A stretch of 64,000 nucleotides of DNA from Rhodocyclaceae bacterium (GTDB lineage: Bacteria > Pseudomonadota > Gammaproteobacteria > Burkholderiales > Rhodocyclaceae): assembly GCA_018261935.1 (NCBI GenBank), contig JAGTRP010000015.1, forward strand, positions 1-64,000, written 5' to 3'. The notes below the pieces were generated by a model. The model saw only the letters and a program-made list of their open reading frames with translations, was not told where the DNA came from and did not search any database. Position numbers and translations under genes: made by a program. Every line of letters starts with the position of its first letter. Positions within the stretch are counted from its first letter, which is position 1. Shown here one piece after another: positions 42,612 through 51,596 of this stretch.

Positions 42612-43790
42612 CTAGGGACTGCCGTAGCAGCGGATCTTGCGGGAAAAGTCCTGGAGAGCGGCGATCCCGCTGGCCTCCGCCCGCTGGCACCAGTCTTCCA
42701 GCTGGCTGGCCAGTTGCTCCCTGGAGGCGGTGGACCGTTCCCACAGGCCGGTCAATTCCTGCCGCATCGTGTAGATCGTCTTCAAGACCGGGCTGTAGCG
42801 CAGGGCCTGATCGAGGGCTTCGCGCTCCGTCGGCGGCAGAGTTCCGGCTTCCGTCTGCAGGGAATGCTTTACCGCGGCCAGGACCTTCCTGTCCTGGAAT
42901 TCAAGAGCCGCCCGGGTCTTCAAGTCCTGGATTTCGGCGACGACAGTCTGCTGCAGCGATCTGGCAAACCGGGACAGGACCTCGAAACGGTGCCGGATGA
43001 CCGCCTGGACGGTATGGATGTCGCAACGGGTCTTGCCGGGATTGAGGCAAAGCTTGGGGGCAACCCGTTGCACCTTGGCCAGGCGCAGGATCTCGAGGAG
43101 GCGGATATAGGCCCAGCCGAGGTCGAATTCCCACCAGCGGTTGGAGAGCCGCGCCGACGCGCTGTAGGCATGGTGGTTGTTGTGGAGTTCCTCCCCACCG
43201 ATCAGGATGCCCCAGGGCACAATGTTCCGGGAAGCTTCGCCGGTGGCAAAGCTGCGGTAGCCCCAGTAGTGGCCGATGCCGTTGATCACGCCGGCCGCGA
43301 AGAAAGGGATCCACAGCATCTGCACGGCCCAGACGGTGAGTCCGATGGGGCCGAAGAGGGCCACATCGATGACCAGCATGATGGCGATGCCGGCAGTTGG
43401 ATATTTGCCGTAAACCCGGTGCTCCAGCCAGTCGTCCGGGGTGCCGCGACCGTATTTCTCCAGGGTTTCCCCCTTCTTCGATTCGGCACGGTACAGCTCG
43501 GCCCCGGAAAAGAGGACCCGGCGGATGCCGAATACCTGGGGGCTGTGCGGGTCCTCCGGGGTGTCGCAGTTGGCGTGGTGCTTGCGGTGGATCGCCACCC
43601 ATGCCTTGGTGAGCATGCCCGTGGTCAGCCAGAGCCAGAACCGGAAGAAATGGCTGACGGCCGGATGCAGGCTCACGGCACGGTGCGCCTGGTGGCGGTG
43701 CAGGAATAGGGTGACGGCTGCGGTGGTGACGTGGGTCAGCCCCAGCACAACCATTCCGTATCCCCACCAGGGAAGATCGATGAGTGCCAT
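42612..43790 (-). CDS. Acyl-CoA/fatty-acid desaturase
   Basis: 392 residues. Three histidine boxes (FLHRHQAHRA, AIHRKHHANCD, ELHNNHHAYSASAR) bind the di-iron centre of membrane stearoyl-CoA-type desaturases. Helices lie at about 10-30, 42-62, 150-170 and 180-195. A long C-terminal extension (about 265-392) is helical and probably coiled coil, longer than in many delta-9 desaturases. Ribosome site ggagg precedes the ATG at 43790. It probably sets membrane unsaturation under aerobic conditions. Confidence 0.92.
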   Translation of the reverse strand: MALIDLPWWGYGMVVLGLTHVTTAAVTLFLHRHQAHRAVSLHPAVSHFFRFWLWLTTGMLTKAWVAIHRKHHANCDTPEDPHSPQVFGIRRVLFSGAELYRAESKKGETLEKYGRGTPDDWLEHRVYGKYPTAGIAIMLVIDVALFGPIGLTVWAVQMLWIPFFAAGVINGIGHYWGYRSFATGEASRNIVPWGILIGGEELHNNHHAYSASARLSNRWWEFDLGWAYIRLLEILRLAKVQRVAPKLCLNPGKTRCDIHTVQAVIRHRFEVLSRFARSLQQTVVAEIQDLKTRAALEFQDRKVLAAVKHSLQTEAGTLPPTEREALDQALRYSPVLKTIYTMRQELTGLWERSTASREQLASQLEDWCQRAEASGIAALQDFSRKIRCYGSP

Positions 43791-44024
43791 GTTGTCCTCC
43801 CTTTCAGGATTGCCGGATGGCAAGGGAAAAGGATCAGACCTCCTGTGCCCATGGGTGTTCGGCCTCATTGCCGAATAAGCGGGCCCAGGCGATGGTGAAC
43901 CGGGGCGGCCTGGTTCTATCCAACTCCCCACCGGTCTGCACTCGAACACAAGACAAGCGTCTGATCGCCGCACCGCGGCATGTAATCCGGGGCATCAACT
44001 CCGGACTACCGATACCCGAAGAAC

Positions 44025-45338
44025 TCAATCCCCAGCGGAACGAACGAGCCCCTCTGGCCTGAACAGCCCAGCCGCCGCCGCCGGATTGGCGGGAAAATAG
44101 AAATGCACGTACGAAGCAGTAAGCCGCTGCCGCCGGTAGATCGCCTCCCCCTCCCGCCCATCCGGCGTCCGCGCCCGCAAGAGGGGCTGCAGGGGCGTTT
44201 CGCTCCTGGAGAAATGGAAGGTGTGGCCGGTGAGCCGCCCTTCCGGCAGGTCGGCCGCCTGCAGGCCGAGGGCCGTGAGGCGGGGCTGCATGACAGCGGC
44301 GCCGGGCAGCAGGCCGGCGCCGGCATGGCCGATGCCCCCCTTGTCCACGATGCGCTCGAACAGGCTCATCATCCCCCCGCACTCGGCCAGGAGGGGCTTG
44401 CCCGCGTCCACATGGGCGGCCAGGGCCGCCGCCATGGCGGTATTGGCCGCCCAACGCTGGCCGTGGAGTTCGGGATAGCCCCCCGGCAGCCAGACGGCAT
44501 CGCACTCCGGCAGGGCCGGGTCGGCCAGGGGCGAAAAGAAGGCGAGGCGGGCGCCCAGGGCCTGGAGGCATTCCAGGTTGGCAGGGTAGATGAAGCAGAA
44601 GGCAGCGTCGTGGCCGACGGCGATGGTCTTTCCCGCCAGCAGGGGCGGCACGGCGGGCGGCTCGGCCTCGGCAAATTCGACTGCCGGCGGCAGGTCGCCG
44701 GCCGGGGTGGCGGCGAGAGCATCGGCCAAGCGGTCGATGCGGGCCAGGAGGCCGTCGATCTCGCTAGCCGGCAGGAGGCCCAGGTGGCGCTCCGGCAGGG
44801 CGGCCTCGGCATCCCGGGGCAGGTGGCCGTACCAGGCGATGTTCTCGGGCAGGGTGTCCCGGCACAGGCGGGCGTGGTAGTCGCTCCCCACCCGGTTGGC
44901 CAGCACCGCCGCGATGGGCGCCCCTTCCCGGTAATGCTTCAGACCCCAGGCGATGGCGCCGAAGGAACCGGCCATGGCTTCGGCATCGAGCACCAGCAGG
45001 ACGGGCAGGCCGAGGCGGCGGGCCAATTCGGCGGCCGAGGGGTCGCCGTCATGGATGCCCATGACCCCTTCCACCAGGATGAGATCGTTGTCCCGGGCCG
45101 CCCGGGCCAGGCGCCAGCGGGCGTCGGCCTCGTCGCCCATGCGGAAGTCGATGTTGTCGCAGGGCTGGCCGGATGCCACCTGGTGGATCTGGGGATCGAG
45201 GAAATCCGGGCCGCACTTGAAGACCTTCACCCGCCGGCCCTGGCGGGCGTGGAGGCGGGCCAGGGCCGCCACTACCGAGGTCTTGCCCTGGCCGGAGGCC
45301 GGGGCGGCGATCATGAGGGCGGGGCAGGCGAGGGCCAT
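44025..45338 (-). CDS. cbiA: Cobyrinic acid a,c-diamide synthase
   Basis: 437 residues. It amidates the a and c carboxyls of cobyrinate or hydrogenobyrinate. MIAAPASGQGKTSVVAALAR is the ATP-site start, FKCGPDFLDPQIHQVASGQP is diagnostic of CbiA/CobB, and the class-I amidotransferase domain has Cys in KPLLAECGGMMSLFE and His in GHTFHFS. Last gene of the btuB operon, 2 bp after cobO. The gap from 43791 to 44024 holds no obvious gene. Confidence 0.95.
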   Translation of the reverse strand: MALACPALMIAAPASGQGKTSVVAALARLHARQGRRVKVFKCGPDFLDPQIHQVASGQPCDNIDFRMGDEADARWRLARAARDNDLILVEGVMGIHDGDPSAAELARRLGLPVLLVLDAEAMAGSFGAIAWGLKHYREGAPIAAVLANRVGSDYHARLCRDTLPENIAWYGHLPRDAEAALPERHLGLLPASEIDGLLARIDRLADALAATPAGDLPPAVEFAEAEPPAVPPLLAGKTIAVGHDAAFCFIYPANLECLQALGARLAFFSPLADPALPECDAVWLPGGYPELHGQRWAANTAMAAALAAHVDAGKPLLAECGGMMSLFERIVDKGGIGHAGAGLLPGAAVMQPRLTALGLQAADLPEGRLTGHTFHFSRSETPLQPLLRARTPDGREGEAIYRRQRLTASYVHFYFPANPAAAAGLFRPEGLVRSAGD

Positions 45339-45340
45339 GG

Positions 45341-45925
45341 TCAGTACTCCAGCCCCGGCATGGCCTTCACCCCGGCCTGGAAGGCGTGCTTGACCATGCC
45401 GATCTCGCTCACAGTGTCCGCCGCTTCCACCAGGGCCGGGGGCGCGCCGCGGCCGGTGATGATGACGTGCTGCATGGGCGGGCGGTCCCGAAGGGCGGCG
45501 AGCACGGATTCCAGTTCCAGCCAGCCGAACTTGAGGGGATAGGTGAATTCGTCCAGCACCACCAGCCCGACTGCCGGGTCGGCCAGGTGCATCTTGGCGA
45601 CTTCCCAGGCGGCCCGGGCGGCGGCGGCGTCGCGGTCCTTGTCCTGGGTCTCCCAGGTGAAGCCCTCGCCTCCCACGTGCCAGGCGACGTTGGGCTGGGC
45701 CCGGAAGAAGGCTTCCTCGCCGGTGTCGCTGCGGCCCTTGATGAACTGGACCACCCCCACATTGAGGCCATGGCCCAGGGCCCGGGCCACCACGCCGAAG
45801 GCGGCGCTGGACTTGCCCTTGCCGGTGCCGGTGTTGATGACAAAGACGCCGCGCTCGGTTTCCGCGGCGGCGATGCCGCGGTCCACGACGGCCTTCTTCT
45901 TCTGCATGCGTTCCTGGTAATTCAT
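45341..45925 (-). CDS. cobO: Cob(I)alamin / corrinoid adenosyltransferase
   Basis: 194 residues. It transfers adenosyl from ATP to Co(I) corrinoids (BtuR/CobA/CobO family). VFVINTGTGKGKSSAAFGVV is the unusual P-loop, VVQFIKGRSDTGEE follows, and LVVLDEFTYPLKFGWL plus VIITGRGAPPALVEAADTVS complete the fold. The ATG at 45925 gives the family N-terminus MNYQERMQKKK. It supplies adenosylcobalamin for methylmalonyl-CoA mutase at 56295. Confidence 0.95.
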   Translation of the reverse strand: MNYQERMQKKKAVVDRGIAAAETERGVFVINTGTGKGKSSAAFGVVARALGHGLNVGVVQFIKGRSDTGEEAFFRAQPNVAWHVGGEGFTWETQDKDRDAAAARAAWEVAKMHLADPAVGLVVLDEFTYPLKFGWLELESVLAALRDRPPMQHVIITGRGAPPALVEAADTVSEIGMVKHAFQAGVKAMPGLEY

Positions 45926-45927
45926 GG

Positions 45928-46701
45928 TCACTCCGGGATGAAACAGCGGCGGCCGTCGGCCTCGACGAGGCGCAGGCGGTAGCCGTAGAGACGGGACAGG
46001 CGGTCGGCGGTAAGCATGTCGTCGGCGCTCCCCAGCTCGGTGCCGCCGTCGCCGCCGACCAGGAGCACCCGGTCGCAGTAGCGGTGGGCGAGGCCGGGAT
46101 CGTGCAGGACCATGACGACGCCGGCGCCGCAGTCCCGGGCCGCGCCGGCGAAGAGTTCGAGGACCGCCATCTGGTGGTTGAGGTCGAGATGGGAGAGGGG
46201 CTCGTCCAGCAGGTAGAGGCCGGCCGCCTGGGCCAGCAGGGTGGCGATGGCGACCCGCTGGCGCTCGCCGCCGGAAAGGGTCTGGACCTCCCGCTCTTCC
46301 ATGCCGGTCAGCCCCACCGCCGCCAGGGCCTCCCGGGCGATGCGGGCATCCTCGCTGCTTTCCCACTGCCAGCGCCCCAGGTGAGGATGGCGCCCGGTGA
46401 GGACGGTCTCCAGGACGCCGGCCGAGAACGGATCGGCCTGCACCTGCCCCAGCCAGGCCCGGCGCCTCGCAGCTTCCCGGGGGGGCAGCGCGGCGTAGGG
46501 TTCGCCCCCCAGGCGGACTTCCCCCGCCGCCGGCGCCCACAGGCCGGCCAGGGTGGAGAGGAGGGTGGACTTGCCGGCGCCGTTGCGCCCGAGGATAGCG
46601 AGGGACTGGCCGGCGAAGAGGGCGAGGTCGAGGCCATCGACCACCGTGCGGCCGCCCACCGCCACCTTGAGGCCCCGGGCTTCGAGGAGAGGAGCGGTCA
46701 T
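45928..46701 (-). CDS. btuD: Cobalamin ABC transporter ATPase
   Basis: 257 residues. Walker A is LGRNGAGKSTLL, signature LSGGERQRVAIA, Walker B YLLDEPLSHLDL and switch His VMVLHDPGLAH, the FecE/BtuD type. The gene order btuB-btuC-btuD and the riboswitch at the head of the operon make B12 the substrate. It overlaps btuC by 4 nt. Confidence 0.9.
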   Translation of the reverse strand: MTAPLLEARGLKVAVGGRTVVDGLDLALFAGQSLAILGRNGAGKSTLLSTLAGLWAPAAGEVRLGGEPYAALPPREAARRRAWLGQVQADPFSAGVLETVLTGRHPHLGRWQWESSEDARIAREALAAVGLTGMEEREVQTLSGGERQRVAIATLLAQAAGLYLLDEPLSHLDLNHQMAVLELFAGAARDCGAGVVMVLHDPGLAHRYCDRVLLVGGDGGTELGSADDMLTADRLSRLYGYRLRLVEADGRRCFIPE

Positions 46702-47675
46702 CGCGGCTGCCTCGACAGGAGGAAAAGGAAGACGGGGACGCCGATCAGGGCGGTCAGGACCCCCACCGGCAGTTGCTGGGGCGCGATCACGGTGCGGGCC
46801 AGGGTGTCGGCCAGGACCAGAAGGGCGCCGCCGGCCAGGACGGAGGCCGGGAGCAGCAGGCGCTGGTCGTTGCCGGCCGCCAGCCGCACCAGGTGGGGCA
46901 CCACCAGGCCGACGAAGCCGATGGAGCCGGCGGCGGTGACGGAAGAGGCGGTGGCCAGGGAGGCCAGCAGGAAGACGGCGTAGCGCAGCCTTCCGACCGC
47001 CACCCCCAGGGCCTGGGCCTGCTGGAGGCCCCGTGACAGGAGATTGAGCTCCCGGGCGAAGGGCATGGCGAGCCCGAGGGCGACGACGAGGGCAAGGAGC
47101 GGCGGCCACCATTCCAAGACCTGGCCGAGGTCCCCCATGAGCCAGAAGAGCATGCCCCGCAGCTTGGACTCCGGGGCGAGGGAGAGCATCAAGGCCACCA
47201 GGGCCCCGCAGCCGGCGGCGACGATGACGCCGGTGAGGAGCAGGCGGGTCTGGGTCCAGCTGCCGTCGCCGTGGGCGAGGCCGAAGACCAGGAGCATGGC
47301 CCCCAGGGCGCCGGCAAAGGCCAGCCCGTCGATGCCTAGGACCGGCAGCCCGAGGAGGATGGCGGCCAGGGCCCCCACCCCGGCGCCGCCGGAAATGCCC
47401 AGGACGTAAGGGTCGGCCAGGGGATTGCGCAGCAGCACCTGCATGAGGGCGCCGGCCAGGGCCAGGAGACCGCCGCAGGCGAAGCCGGCCAGGGCCCGGG
47501 GCAGGCGCAGTTGGAGGATGACCTCCGCGCCCGGCGCATCCCGGCCCAGGAGGGCGGCCGCCACGTCGCCCGCCGCCACCGCCACGCTGCCCGCCGCCAG
47601 GGCGGCCCAGAAGCTCGCCAGGGCCAGGAGGCAGAGGGCGATGAGGATCAGGAGGGCGCGGCGGCGGGAGGGCAT
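46698..47675 (-). CDS. btuC: Cobalamin ABC transporter permease
   Basis: 325 residues with about ten membrane helices of the FecCD/BtuC family. LRLPRALAGFACGGLLALAG, NPLADPYVLGISGGAGVGAL and GSIGFVGLVVPHLVRLAAGN are the family hallmarks, including the L-loop that meets the ATPase. It begins 9 bp after btuB. Together with BtuF (31615) and BtuD it forms the inner-membrane B12 importer. Confidence 0.92.
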   Translation of the reverse strand: MPSRRRALLILIALCLLALASFWAALAAGSVAVAAGDVAAALLGRDAPGAEVILQLRLPRALAGFACGGLLALAGALMQVLLRNPLADPYVLGISGGAGVGALAAILLGLPVLGIDGLAFAGALGAMLLVFGLAHGDGSWTQTRLLLTGVIVAAGCGALVALMLSLAPESKLRGMLFWLMGDLGQVLEWWPPLLALVVALGLAMPFARELNLLSRGLQQAQALGVAVGRLRYAVFLLASLATASSVTAAGSIGFVGLVVPHLVRLAAGNDQRLLLPASVLAGGALLVLADTLARTVIAPQQLPVGVLTALIGVPVFLFLLSRQPR

Positions 47676-47684
47676 GGTCGGATG

Positions 47685-49511
47685 TTACTTCGGCGCGTAG
47701 CGAACACCCACGAAGACATTCGCACCGGGAGTGCCGAAATCCTTCACCGTTTCGTAACGCTTGTCGAAGATGTTATTGGCCCGACCGAAGAGGGACCAAT
47801 CCCTGGCGATGCGGTAATCGGCAAACAGGTTGACCAGGCCATAGCCGGCGAGCGCCTTGGTATTGGCGGCATCGTCGTACCGTCTGCCCACCAGCTGCCA
47901 TTCCCCGCCCATCTGCCAGGCGCCGGTCGTGTAGGCCAGATGGGTCTTGAACTGCTCATCGGCGCGACGGGCAAGGCGCTTGCCGGTCTTGTCATCCCGG
48001 GATTCCTGCAAATCCAGGGCGAGGCCGGCCGACCAGTTGCCAAAGTGGCCGTCGTACCCGAGGGTGGTTCCCTTCAGGGTGGCGTGATCCACATTCTGCA
48101 GCGGATAGCCGACGATGATGTCCTTGACCTTGTTGCGGTAGTAGACGACCGAGACATGGTGGCTGCCCCGTTCCCAATCCGCCCCGACTTCTCTGTTGCG
48201 GGCCGATTCGGGCTTCAGGTTCGGGTTTCCGGCATACAGCGCACCGAAGGTATTGGGGAAATACAGTTCGTTGAAAGAAGGCGCCCGGAAGGCCGTGCCA
48301 TAGGAGGCATGACCCCGCCATTCCGGGGTGAACTGGTAGCCATAGCCGGCAGAGCCGGTGTTCTTGCCGCCGAACTGAGAATTGTCGTCGCGACGCAGGT
48401 TCAATTGCAGGCGATGCCGGTCGAGGCTGCCGTTCCATCCGGCCTGCAGGGAGCGGATGATGCGCTCCGTCACCGGATAGGCCGTGGTGCTGGAGACATC
48501 CTGCTTCAGATACTCCGCCGCCAGCAGCGCCTGGCCGATGGGCAGCTTGAGGTCGTTCTGCCAGGAGAGCTGATCCTGCCGGGTGCGGAACATGCTGGTC
48601 GCAACGCCATCGGCGCGGTTGTTGGAATCATCGCTGCTGCGACCGGCCCGCACGGTACTCGTCCACAACGAGTTCAGGCGATTGCGCGTATGAAGCGAGA
48701 AGACCTGGACTTCCTCGTCATTGGAAAACTGCTTGGCCTTGGGCGTCGAATCGTATTGGCTGACGCCGCTGCTGTACAGCAGGTTGAGTCCGATCTCGTG
48801 CCCCTTGACCGGGGCGAACGTGAAGTTACCGCTGAAATTGCGGTTGTAGTAGCCGTCACGGTCCGGGTTGAACGAAGGGTTGGCCGGGTTGCGAATGGCA
48901 CTGAAACCCCGGGTGCTGAAATAGCCGGCCTGCAGGTTGTACGAGAACTTGTCGCCGCCCCCGGAGACGCCCGCGCCACTGTCACTGGTCTGGTAGGAGC
49001 CGTAACCGGCATGGGCATTGAAACGGGGCTGGCCATCGCCATCGCCGCGCCGGGTGAAGATCTGGATCACGCCGCCGATGGCATCCGCTCCATACAGCGA
49101 AGAGGCCGGCCCGCGCAGGATTTCGATGCGCTCGATCTGATCCAGTGGAATGCGGGAAAACGGGACATCTCCGCTGGTAGCGGACCCGAGCCGGAGGCCA
49201 TCGACCAGGACCAGGGTATGCTTGCTGCCGGCGCCGCGGAGAAAAACGCTGCTATTGGTGCCGGGGCCGCCATTGGCGGCAAACTGGACGCCCGGCTGGC
49301 GACCCAGCAGTTCCTCCAGGGAGGATTGTCCGGCCTGCTCGATCTCCTCCCGTCCGATGACGGTGGTGTCCGACAGCAGTTCACTAGCCCGCGCCGCCTG
49401 CCGGGTGGCGGTCACGACAACGGGATCGAAAGCAGCCTGCTGTTGGGCGTTGGCCGCCAATAGGTGAGAGAGCGGCAGTGCAGCCGCCAGAGCCTTGAGA
49501 TGAAACTTCAT
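47685..49511 (-). CDS. btuB: TonB-dependent cobalamin receptor
   Basis: 608 residues, an outer-membrane barrel. The signal peptide is MKFHLKALAAALPLSHLLA, followed by a TonB box-like DPVVVTATR. A plug domain (about 35-145, LEELLGRQPGVQFA, VFLRGAGSKHTLVLVDGLRL, RGPASSLYGADAIGGVIQI) precedes a 22-strand barrel ending in FVGVRYAPK with an aromatic-rich last strand. The cobalamin riboswitch directly upstream supports the substrate. First gene of btuB-btuC-btuD-cobO-cbiA. Confidence 0.93.
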   Translation of the reverse strand: MKFHLKALAAALPLSHLLAANAQQQAAFDPVVVTATRQAARASELLSDTTVIGREEIEQAGQSSLEELLGRQPGVQFAANGGPGTNSSVFLRGAGSKHTLVLVDGLRLGSATSGDVPFSRIPLDQIERIEILRGPASSLYGADAIGGVIQIFTRRGDGDGQPRFNAHAGYGSYQTSDSGAGVSGGGDKFSYNLQAGYFSTRGFSAIRNPANPSFNPDRDGYYNRNFSGNFTFAPVKGHEIGLNLLYSSGVSQYDSTPKAKQFSNDEEVQVFSLHTRNRLNSLWTSTVRAGRSSDDSNNRADGVATSMFRTRQDQLSWQNDLKLPIGQALLAAEYLKQDVSSTTAYPVTERIIRSLQAGWNGSLDRHRLQLNLRRDDNSQFGGKNTGSAGYGYQFTPEWRGHASYGTAFRAPSFNELYFPNTFGALYAGNPNLKPESARNREVGADWERGSHHVSVVYYRNKVKDIIVGYPLQNVDHATLKGTTLGYDGHFGNWSAGLALDLQESRDDKTGKRLARRADEQFKTHLAYTTGAWQMGGEWQLVGRRYDDAANTKALAGYGLVNLFADYRIARDWSLFGRANNIFDKRYETVKDFGTPGANVFVGVRYAPK

Positions 49512-49631
49512 GAATCCCCCTTCCCGGCAGGCGTCCCCGCACGCCGGTGGTATCGTGACAATGGAAATACCGGGGAGATCGCGCAGGTCGGAGAACCGGC
49601 ACCGCACCCCCGCGGCACTTCAGTTGGGCGT

Positions 49632-49812
49632 GCAAGGCCGGTATCCGGGCTCGCAAGTCTTGACGCACCGCCTTCCCGGGCTTTCGCCCAGTGGCATCGT
49701 GGTACGCCCGCACTTGCTTACCGTTGCGGGGGCAGCAGCGGCATTGCATCCCGAAGGAGCGCACCGCTTTCCCGTTTAACCGCGGCTGGAGAAACCGTCC
49801 GCGGCACCTGAC
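49632..49812 (-). promoter_or_regulatory. Cobalamin riboswitch upstream of btuB
   Basis: On the minus strand: ggtgccgcggacgg, cgggaaagcggtgcgctcc, gctgctgcccccgcaacggt, gatgccactgggcg, gggaaggcgg and a B12 box gcgagcccggataccggcc (49636-49654). About 120 nt separate the box from the btuB ATG. This is the most canonical of the three copies in the window and should govern the whole five-gene operon. Confidence 0.96.
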
Positions 49813-49903
49813 ACGGCGCGCATTGTACCACCACCCCTCCCGCATGGCACCGCAGCGGCCCGCCGACGTCCGATAAACCACTTTCAGAACACGACCTTAG
49901 TCC

Positions 49904-49933
49904 TTGACCGGGCTTTGTTTGTCCCTCTATAGT
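49904..49933 (+). promoter_or_regulatory. Sigma70-type promoter of zapB-like gene
   Basis: ttgacc (49904-49909) and tatagt (49928-49933) are separated by 18 bp. Transcription would start at about 49940, at or within a base or two of the ATG at 49941, so the first message would be leaderless. No ribosome site is visible before the ATG, which agrees with this. Confidence 0.6.
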
Positions 49934-49940
49934 TCCGGCC

Positions 49941-50138
49941 ATGAACACGGAACTTGAAGCGCTGGAAACCAAGGTCGAAGAGATCATCGCCCTGGTCCAC
50001 AAACTGCGCGCCGAGAATGACGCGTTGCGCAACCTGGTTGCCGACGCCGAGGCGGAGCGCCTGCAGCTGCGGCAAAACATGACGGCTGCCCGGGAGCGGC
50101 TGGAAGGGCTGCTGGAAAAAATCCCCGAAGAAGCCTGA
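49941..50138 (+). CDS. ZapB-like coiled-coil cell-division protein
   Basis: 65 residues, almost entirely a heptad coiled coil (LEALETKVEEIIALVHKLRA, then ENDALRNLVADAEAERLQLR). Small coiled-coil proteins of this type sit directly upstream of zapA in many beta- and gammaproteobacteria and resemble ZapB, which links ZapA and the FtsZ ring. The gap to zapA is 5 bp. Assignment by size, coiled coil and position. Confidence 0.8.
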   Translation: MNTELEALETKVEEIIALVHKLRAENDALRNLVADAEAERLQLRQNMTAARERLEGLLEKIPEEA

Positions 50139-50143
50139 CGACA

Positions 50144-50470
50144 ATGAGCCTCGAACCGAACTTCCTCGACGTCAAGATCATGGGCCGCGAATACCGGGTT
50201 GCCTGCGCCCCGGAAGAACGCGATGCCCTGCTGGCCGCTGTCGACATGGTGGACAGCAAGATGCGGGAAATTGCCCAGCGCACCCGCAACACCGTGGCCG
50301 AACGGGTGGCCGTCATGGCGGCCCTCAATATTGCCCACGACCACCTGGCCGCCCGGCCGAACGAGGGCGGCGACGGGGGGGTTGCCATTGGCAACGCGAA
50401 GCGTAGAATTAATGACATGGAAGCACGGCTTGATGCCGTGCTGGTGGCGCAGCAGCAACTGGGCCTGTAA
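50144..50470 (+). CDS. zapA: Cell division protein ZapA
   Basis: 108 residues. FLDVKIMGREYRVACAPEER and LLAAVDMVDSKMREIAQRTR are the ZapA globular head, and a C-terminal helix (INDMEARLDAVLVAQQQ) forms the coiled-coil stalk. ZapA crosslinks FtsZ filaments at midcell. The downstream 6S RNA is the usual neighbour. A promoter-like pair ttgcca/tagaat (50382-50409) inside its 3' end could drive the RNA. Confidence 0.93.
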   Translation: MSLEPNFLDVKIMGREYRVACAPEERDALLAAVDMVDSKMREIAQRTRNTVAERVAVMAALNIAHDHLAARPNEGGDGGVAIGNAKRRINDMEARLDAVLVAQQQLGL

Positions 50471-50479
50471 GTCGGACCC

Positions 50480-50668
50480 AGGGTTGCCCGGCACCATCCG
50501 CCGGTTGTCCCCTGCAGTGTTCGTCAAGGCCATACATTCCTTGAACCAATGCTTGCGTGGCATCGGTCGCCGACCATAAGGTCGCTGTTGTGAACACCTC
50601 TTGTCAGGCGTTCCTGATGCGACGGGAAAGCGGCCACTCTGAACCCCGGTTCAGGATGCCGGCCTAAC
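50480..50668 (+). ncRNA. ssrS: 6S RNA
   Basis: About 189 nt immediately after zapA, the conserved site of ssrS. The ends pair (gttgcccggcaccatcc with ggatgccggcctaac). The conserved core tgtcccctgcagtgttcgtc and acattccttgaacc match the proteobacterial 6S pattern, and the central region can open as the promoter-mimicking bubble. 6S RNA binds sigma70 RNA polymerase in stationary phase. Exact ends are estimates. Confidence 0.85.
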
Positions 50669-50694
50669 GGCACATGTGGGGGCAAGAAAAAGAG

Positions 50695-50724
50695 GCCTGG
50701 CAGCGCGAGCTGCCAGGCTTTTTT
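50695..50724 (+). terminator. Intrinsic terminator after 6S RNA
   Basis: A perfect 10-bp stem gcctggcagc/gctgccaggc with loop gcga (50695-50718) is followed by six T. It ends the zapA-ssrS transcript. Confidence 0.92.
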
Positions 50725-50780
50725 GTGGGCCAAGCGCCGACCGGACCTTACCGCATCCCCATCACACAAGAACCGATGAC

Positions 50781-51596
50781 ATGATCGTCCTTCCCTGGCT
50801 TTTCGGCTATCTCGCCCTCGGCACCTTCGCCGGCTTCCTGGCCGGCATGCTTGGCATCGGCGGCGGCCTCGTCCTGGTGCCCACCCTGGCCATGATGTTC
50901 TCGGCCCAGGGGCTGCTTCCGGCCAGCGACGTCCTGCACATGGCCCTGGGCACCTCCATGGCCTCCATCATCTTCACCGCCCTCGCCAGCCTGCGGGCCC
51001 ATCACAGCCACGGCGCGGTGCTCTGGAAAGTGGTGGGCGCCATCACCCCGGGCATCCTCATGGGCACCCTGGCGGGCACCCTGCTGGCCTCCCGGGTGCC
51101 GAGCCGGCCCCTGGCCGTCTTCTTCACCGCCTTCGTCTGTTTCGTGGCCCTGCAGATGGCCACCAACCTGAAGCCCAAGCCCGCCCGCCAATTGCCCGGC
51201 CCCTGGGGCGTCGGCGGCGTCGGGGTGGGCATCGGGGCGCTCTCCTCCCTGGTGGCCATCGGCGGCGGCGCCCTGACGGTGCCCTTCCTGACCTGGTGCA
51301 ACGTCCGGGTCCAGCAGGCCATCGGCACCTCGGCGGCGGTGGGCCTGCCCATCGCCATCGGCGGCACCGCCGGTTACATCTTCAACGGCTGGGCGGCGGA
51401 CGGCCTGCCCCCCGGCAGCCTGGGCTACGTTTACGTGCCGGCCCTTGCGGCCCTGGTGATCGGCAGCATGGCGACGGCCCCCTACGGGGCGCGGCTCGCC
51501 CACCGGCTGCCGGTGGCCACCCTGAAGCGCATCTTCGCCGGCCTCCTGGTCATCCTGGCCGGGAAGATGCTGTGGAACCTCTTCAGCGCCCCTTGA
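50781..51596 (+). CDS. TSUP (TauE/SafE) family permease
   Basis: 271 residues with about eight helices in two related halves. FAGFLAGMLGIGGGLVLVPT and IGALSSLVAIGGGALTVPFL are the repeated GxGGG motifs of the family, which exports or imports sulfite, sulfoacetate or similar organic anions. The substrate cannot be told from sequence. It is convergent with the enoyl-CoA hydratase gene, overlapping it by 14 bp at the 3' ends. Confidence 0.88.
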   Translation: MIVLPWLFGYLALGTFAGFLAGMLGIGGGLVLVPTLAMMFSAQGLLPASDVLHMALGTSMASIIFTALASLRAHHSHGAVLWKVVGAITPGILMGTLAGTLLASRVPSRPLAVFFTAFVCFVALQMATNLKPKPARQLPGPWGVGGVGVGIGALSSLVAIGGGALTVPFLTWCNVRVQQAIGTSAAVGLPIAIGGTAGYIFNGWAADGLPPGSLGYVYVPALAALVIGSMATAPYGARLAHRLPVATLKRIFAGLLVILAGKMLWNLFSAP

